A DNA stretch of 64,000 nt from Vreelandella azerica. Its GTDB lineage: Bacteria > Pseudomonadota > Gammaproteobacteria > Pseudomonadales > Halomonadaceae. The stretch's first letter is position 1. The number at the start of each line of letters is the position of its first letter. Shown here piece by piece: positions 61,480 to 64,000 of the stretch. The stretch is from the NCBI RefSeq assembly GCF_013112225.1, contig NZ_JABFHI010000002.1, positions 434,001-498,000 of the forward strand, in the 5' to 3' direction. The notes below the pieces were generated by a model that was given only the letters and a program-made list of their open reading frames with translations, searched no databases and was not told the origin of the DNA. The translations under genes and the position numbers were made by a program.

Positions 61480-62970
61480 ATGTACGAAAAATTCAAACTT
61501 TCTTGGCTCTCCAATCTCAAGGGCGACGCCCTGGCGGGCATCGTCGTTGCGCTAGCGCTGATTCCGGAGGCGATTGCCTTCTCAATTATTGCTGGCGTTG
61601 ACCCCAAGGTCGGCCTTTATGCCTCTTTTGCCATCTGTGTGATTATCGCCTTCACGGGTGGCCGCTCAGGCATGATCTCTGCAGCCACCGGTGCCATGGC
61701 GCTGTTGATGATCACCCTGGTTAAGGAGCACGGGCTTGAATACCTGCTGGCGGCCACTTTGCTGACGGGTGTGCTACAGATTATCGCTGGCTACCTGAAG
61801 TTGGCTGATGTCATGCGCTTTGTCTCCCGCTCGGTGGTCACCGGTTTTGTCAACGCTCTGGCGATCCTGATCTTTATGGCCCAGCTGCCTGAATTGACCG
61901 GCGTCACCTGGCATGTCTATGCCATGACGCTGGCTGGCTTGGCGATTATCTACGGCTTTCCCTATGTGCCGGTGGTGGGCAAGGCGATTCCTTCCCCTTT
62001 AGTGTGCATCGTTGTGTTGACAGCGGTTTATATGCTCACCGGCATGGAAATCCGTAGCGTGGGCGATATGGGCGATCTGCCGGATACGCTGCCGGTCTTC
62101 CTGTGGCCAGACGTGCCGCTGAACCTTGAAACCCTGATGATCATCTTGCCTTATTCGGTCATGTTGGCCGTGGTGGGTCTGCTTGAATCGATGATGACAG
62201 CCACCATTATTGATGACCTGACTGACACTAAAAGCGATAAGAACCGCGAGTGTAAAGGCCAGGGGATTGCCAATATCGGTTCCGGCCTGATCGGCGGTAT
62301 GGCTGGTTGCGCGATGATTGGCCAGTCGGTGATCAATATCAAATCCGGCGGTCGTCGGCGTACGTCCACTCTGATTGCCGGTATTGCCCTGCTGATGATG
62401 GTGGTGTTTTTGGCAGACTGGGTCTCGCAGATTCCTATGGCCGCTCTGGTAGCGGTGATGATCATGGTGGCAATCGGTACTTTCAGCTGGGAATCAATCC
62501 GCGATCTGAAAAAGCATCCAATGAGCACTAACATGGTGATGGTAGCGACGGTACTAGTCACCGTGGGTACTCATAACCTGGCGATTGGTGTCTTTGTGGG
62601 TGTGCTGCTGGCAGCGATGAACTTTGCCAACAAGGTAGGTAACATTCTCTACATCGGCTCGAAAGAAATCCAGCCGGGCGTTGAGCGTGAATACGAGATC
62701 GTTGGCCAGGTATTCTTTGCATCCTCTGAAACCTTTATTGGCGCCTTTGATTTCAAAGAGAGCATTGATAAGGTCACCATTAACCTGACCCGCGCCCACT
62801 TCTGGGATATTACCGCCGTGCAAGCGCTGGACAGGGTGGTGATCAAGTTCCGCCGTGAAGGTACCGAAGTTGAGATGATCGGCCTGAACGAAGCCAGTGC
62901 CACCATTGTTGACCGCTACGCGGTGCACGATGATCCTGAAGCCGTCGAAAAACTGATGGGTGGCCACTAA
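61480..62970 (+). CDS. SulP-family anion transporter with short STAS domain
   Basis: A 496-residue SulP/SLC26 transporter from ATG 61480, where the family start '[20 protein letters not shown]' begins; an upstream in-frame ATG at 61366 would add 38 poorly conserved residues. '[20 protein letters not shown]' and '[20 protein letters not shown]' mark the first helices and the substrate loop. The STAS domain is '[20 protein letters not shown]'. It is of the BicA/YchM-like type for bicarbonate, sulfate or dicarboxylate. A double universal stress protein gene follows after 26 bases, a recurrent pairing in marine and halophilic bacteria. Confidence 0.93.
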   Translation: MYEKFKLSWLSNLKGDALAGIVVALALIPEAIAFSIIAGVDPKVGLYASFAICVIIAFTGGRSGMISAATGAMALLMITLVKEHGLEYLLAATLLTGVLQIIAGYLKLADVMRFVSRSVVTGFVNALAILIFMAQLPELTGVTWHVYAMTLAGLAIIYGFPYVPVVGKAIPSPLVCIVVLTAVYMLTGMEIRSVGDMGDLPDTLPVFLWPDVPLNLETLMIILPYSVMLAVVGLLESMMTATIIDDLTDTKSDKNRECKGQGIANIGSGLIGGMAGCAMIGQSVINIKSGGRRRTSTLIAGIALLMMVVFLADWVSQIPMAALVAVMIMVAIGTFSWESIRDLKKHPMSTNMVMVATVLVTVGTHNLAIGVFVGVLLAAMNFANKVGNILYIGSKEIQPGVEREYEIVGQVFFASSETFIGAFDFKESIDKVTINLTRAHFWDITAVQALDRVVIKFRREGTEVEMIGLNEASATIVDRYAVHDDPEAVEKLMGGH

Positions 62971-62996
62971 GCCATCCTGCAGCCGAGGAGTGTGAG

Positions 62997-63856
62997 ATGT
63001 CAGATCATGTAATGGCCGCCATTGACGGTTCCAGTTTTTCAGAAAACGTCTGTGATTACGCCGCCTGGGCCAGCCTGGCGCTGGATGCCCCCTGGTGTTT
63101 GTACACGTGGTGGATAACCACTCGGACGTGCCGGATGACGCGAATCTTTCCGGTAACCTGCGCTTTGGCGCCCGTGAACGCCTGATGAAAGAGCTTTCCG
63201 ATCTTGACGAAAAGCGCGCCAAGATCAACCGTGAGCAGGGCAAGCTGATGCTGGATGCCGCCCGCGAGCGGGCGATTGAGGATGGCGTCAGCGACCCCCA
63301 GACCCGTCAGCGTAACGGCACCCTGGTGGAAACCCTGGTCGAGCTGGAAAAGGACGTGCGCCTTTTAGTCGTCGGCAAGCGTGGTGAAAAGGCGGATCAG
63401 GCCACCGGCCACCTGGGCTCCAACCTGGAACGCGTGGTGCGTGAAATGCACCGCCCCATCCTGATGGTGCCGAGTGCCAAGTTCAAAATGCCAGAAAGCG
63501 TGATGATGGCCTTTGATGGCAGCAAGACCGCCCGCAAAGGCGTTGAGATGCTGGCCAAAAGCCCGCTGTTCAATAAAGCCGTTTGCCATGTGGTGATTAT
63601 CGGCGCGGATACCGCTGAAAACCGCTCCCAGCTGGAATGGGCGCTGAGCACCTTGCGCGACGCTGGGCATGACGCCGAAGGCGCCATCCGCGCCGGTGAT
63701 GTCGAAGCCACCCTGCACGCCTACGAGCAGGAAAACGCCATCGACATGATGGTGATGGGCGCCTACGGACATTCACGCATCCGCCACCTGCTGATCGGCA
63801 GCACCACCACTGAAATGCTGCGCAACAGCCATATCCCGGTGCTGATTCTGCGCTGA
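62997..63856 (+). CDS. Tandem-domain universal stress protein (frameshifted in this sequence)
   Basis: A UspA-superfamily protein of about 287 residues with two Usp domains. Domain one starts 'MSDHVMAAIDGSSFSENVCD' after GAGGAG. Domain two has the ATP-binding pattern 'VMGAYGHSRIRHLLIGSTTT' with 'NSHIPVLILR' at the end (G-2x-G-9x-G-S/T type). The printed frame breaks in the C5 run at 63088-63092. One added C gives 'LDAPLVFVHVVDNHSDVPDD' and one continuous protein. It is coupled to the SulP gene and probably modulates that transporter in response to ATP or stress, by analogy with the TeaD-TRAP transporter pair of Halomonas elongata; inferred. Confidence 0.88.
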
Positions 63857-63888
63857 TATTAATGGATTCACCTGGGAAATTTCCTGTG

Positions 63889-63924
63889 TTCACCAGTCCT
63901 ATGATTAAGGGCTGGTGAATTTTT
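63889..63924 (+). terminator. Rho-independent terminator after the SulP-Usp operon
   Basis: Twelve-base stem TTCACCAGTCCT / AGGGCTGGTGAA (one G-T pair) with a short loop, followed by TTTTT. It lies 33 bases after the stop codon. Nothing further is recognised from 63925 to the window end. Confidence 0.85.
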
Positions 63925-64000
63925 GCTTGTTCCTTTCCTGCTTTGCCCTTGCTGGACTGCTTTCCATTCAATGGTGCCTCTAGGCGGCACTGTTATCTCT

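Overview
The window reads as chromosome of a halophilic gammaproteobacterium of the Halomonas type (family Halomonadaceae). This is an inference from gene content: a ProXWV-like betaine transporter, RecC, LuxS, a ZnuABC/COG0523 zinc cluster, NfeD-slipin and a SulP-UspA pair. No rRNA, tRNA, IS element, prophage or CRISPR array was recognised.

Layout. 1-2.9 kb: 5' part of recC and ilvD. 2.9-6.1 kb: proV-proW-proX-like compatible-solute ABC operon. 6.6-11.9 kb: AcoR-like sigma-54 activator divergent from a flavin monooxygenase-like gene and a butanediol-type dehydrogenase, with a good -24/-12 promoter and two candidate activator sites between them. 12-15.5 kb: convergent EAL and REC-PAS-GGDEF genes plus an orphan periplasmic sugar-binding-type protein. 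15.8-22.5 kb: LldD-like oxidase, then a secreted alkaline phosphatase leading a run of a Tat-exported protein, a MacB/LolD-like ABC transporter, a His-rich PCuAC-like protein and a TlpA-like thioredoxin. 22.5-28.2 kb: DUF4149, chemoreceptor, SDR, CDF metal efflux, DCC protein, glycosyltransferase. 28.2-32.5 kb: AttEFGH-type ABC transporter operon. 32.7-41.3 kb: CNNM/CorC protein, bioB, luxS, zinc GTPase, znuBC/znuA with a Zur-like box, and a flavoprotein disulfide reductase. 41.4-42.7 kb: two adjacent toxin-antitoxin pairs (ccdAB, yefM/yoeB). 42.8-47.8 kb: a small secreted protein behind a Fur-like box, a SulP transporter, an ECF sigma/zinc-finger anti-sigma/DUF3047 operon, a cytochrome remnant and a DUF302 protein. 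47.9-51.3 kb: ACR3-like permease, MFS and DsrE genes divergent from an ArsR-rhodanese gene. 51.4-54.6 kb: a tubulin-tyrosine-ligase-like ATP-grasp enzyme fused to PqqD-like and HprK-like domains, followed by a secreted peptide ending in Glu-Gly repeats. 54.9-63.9 kb: rhodanese, TetR regulator, isocitrate dehydrogenase, NfeD, slipin, DMT exporter, SulP and a double universal stress protein.

The most novel-looking element is the TTL/PqqD/HprK-like fusion next to a peptide whose tail resembles tubulin C-terminal tails. It looks like an unrecognised peptide-modification (RiPP-like) system.

A caution for every reader: 17 single-base indels break otherwise intact conserved genes. Fifteen are apparent -1 losses and two look like gains; seven fall in runs of exactly five identical bases and one in a run of eight. 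They look like consensus errors of a homopolymer-sensitive sequencing method. I give the full reconstructed gene span where the second frame is clear, and I point out one false gene fusion (ccdA-ccdB) that the errors create.
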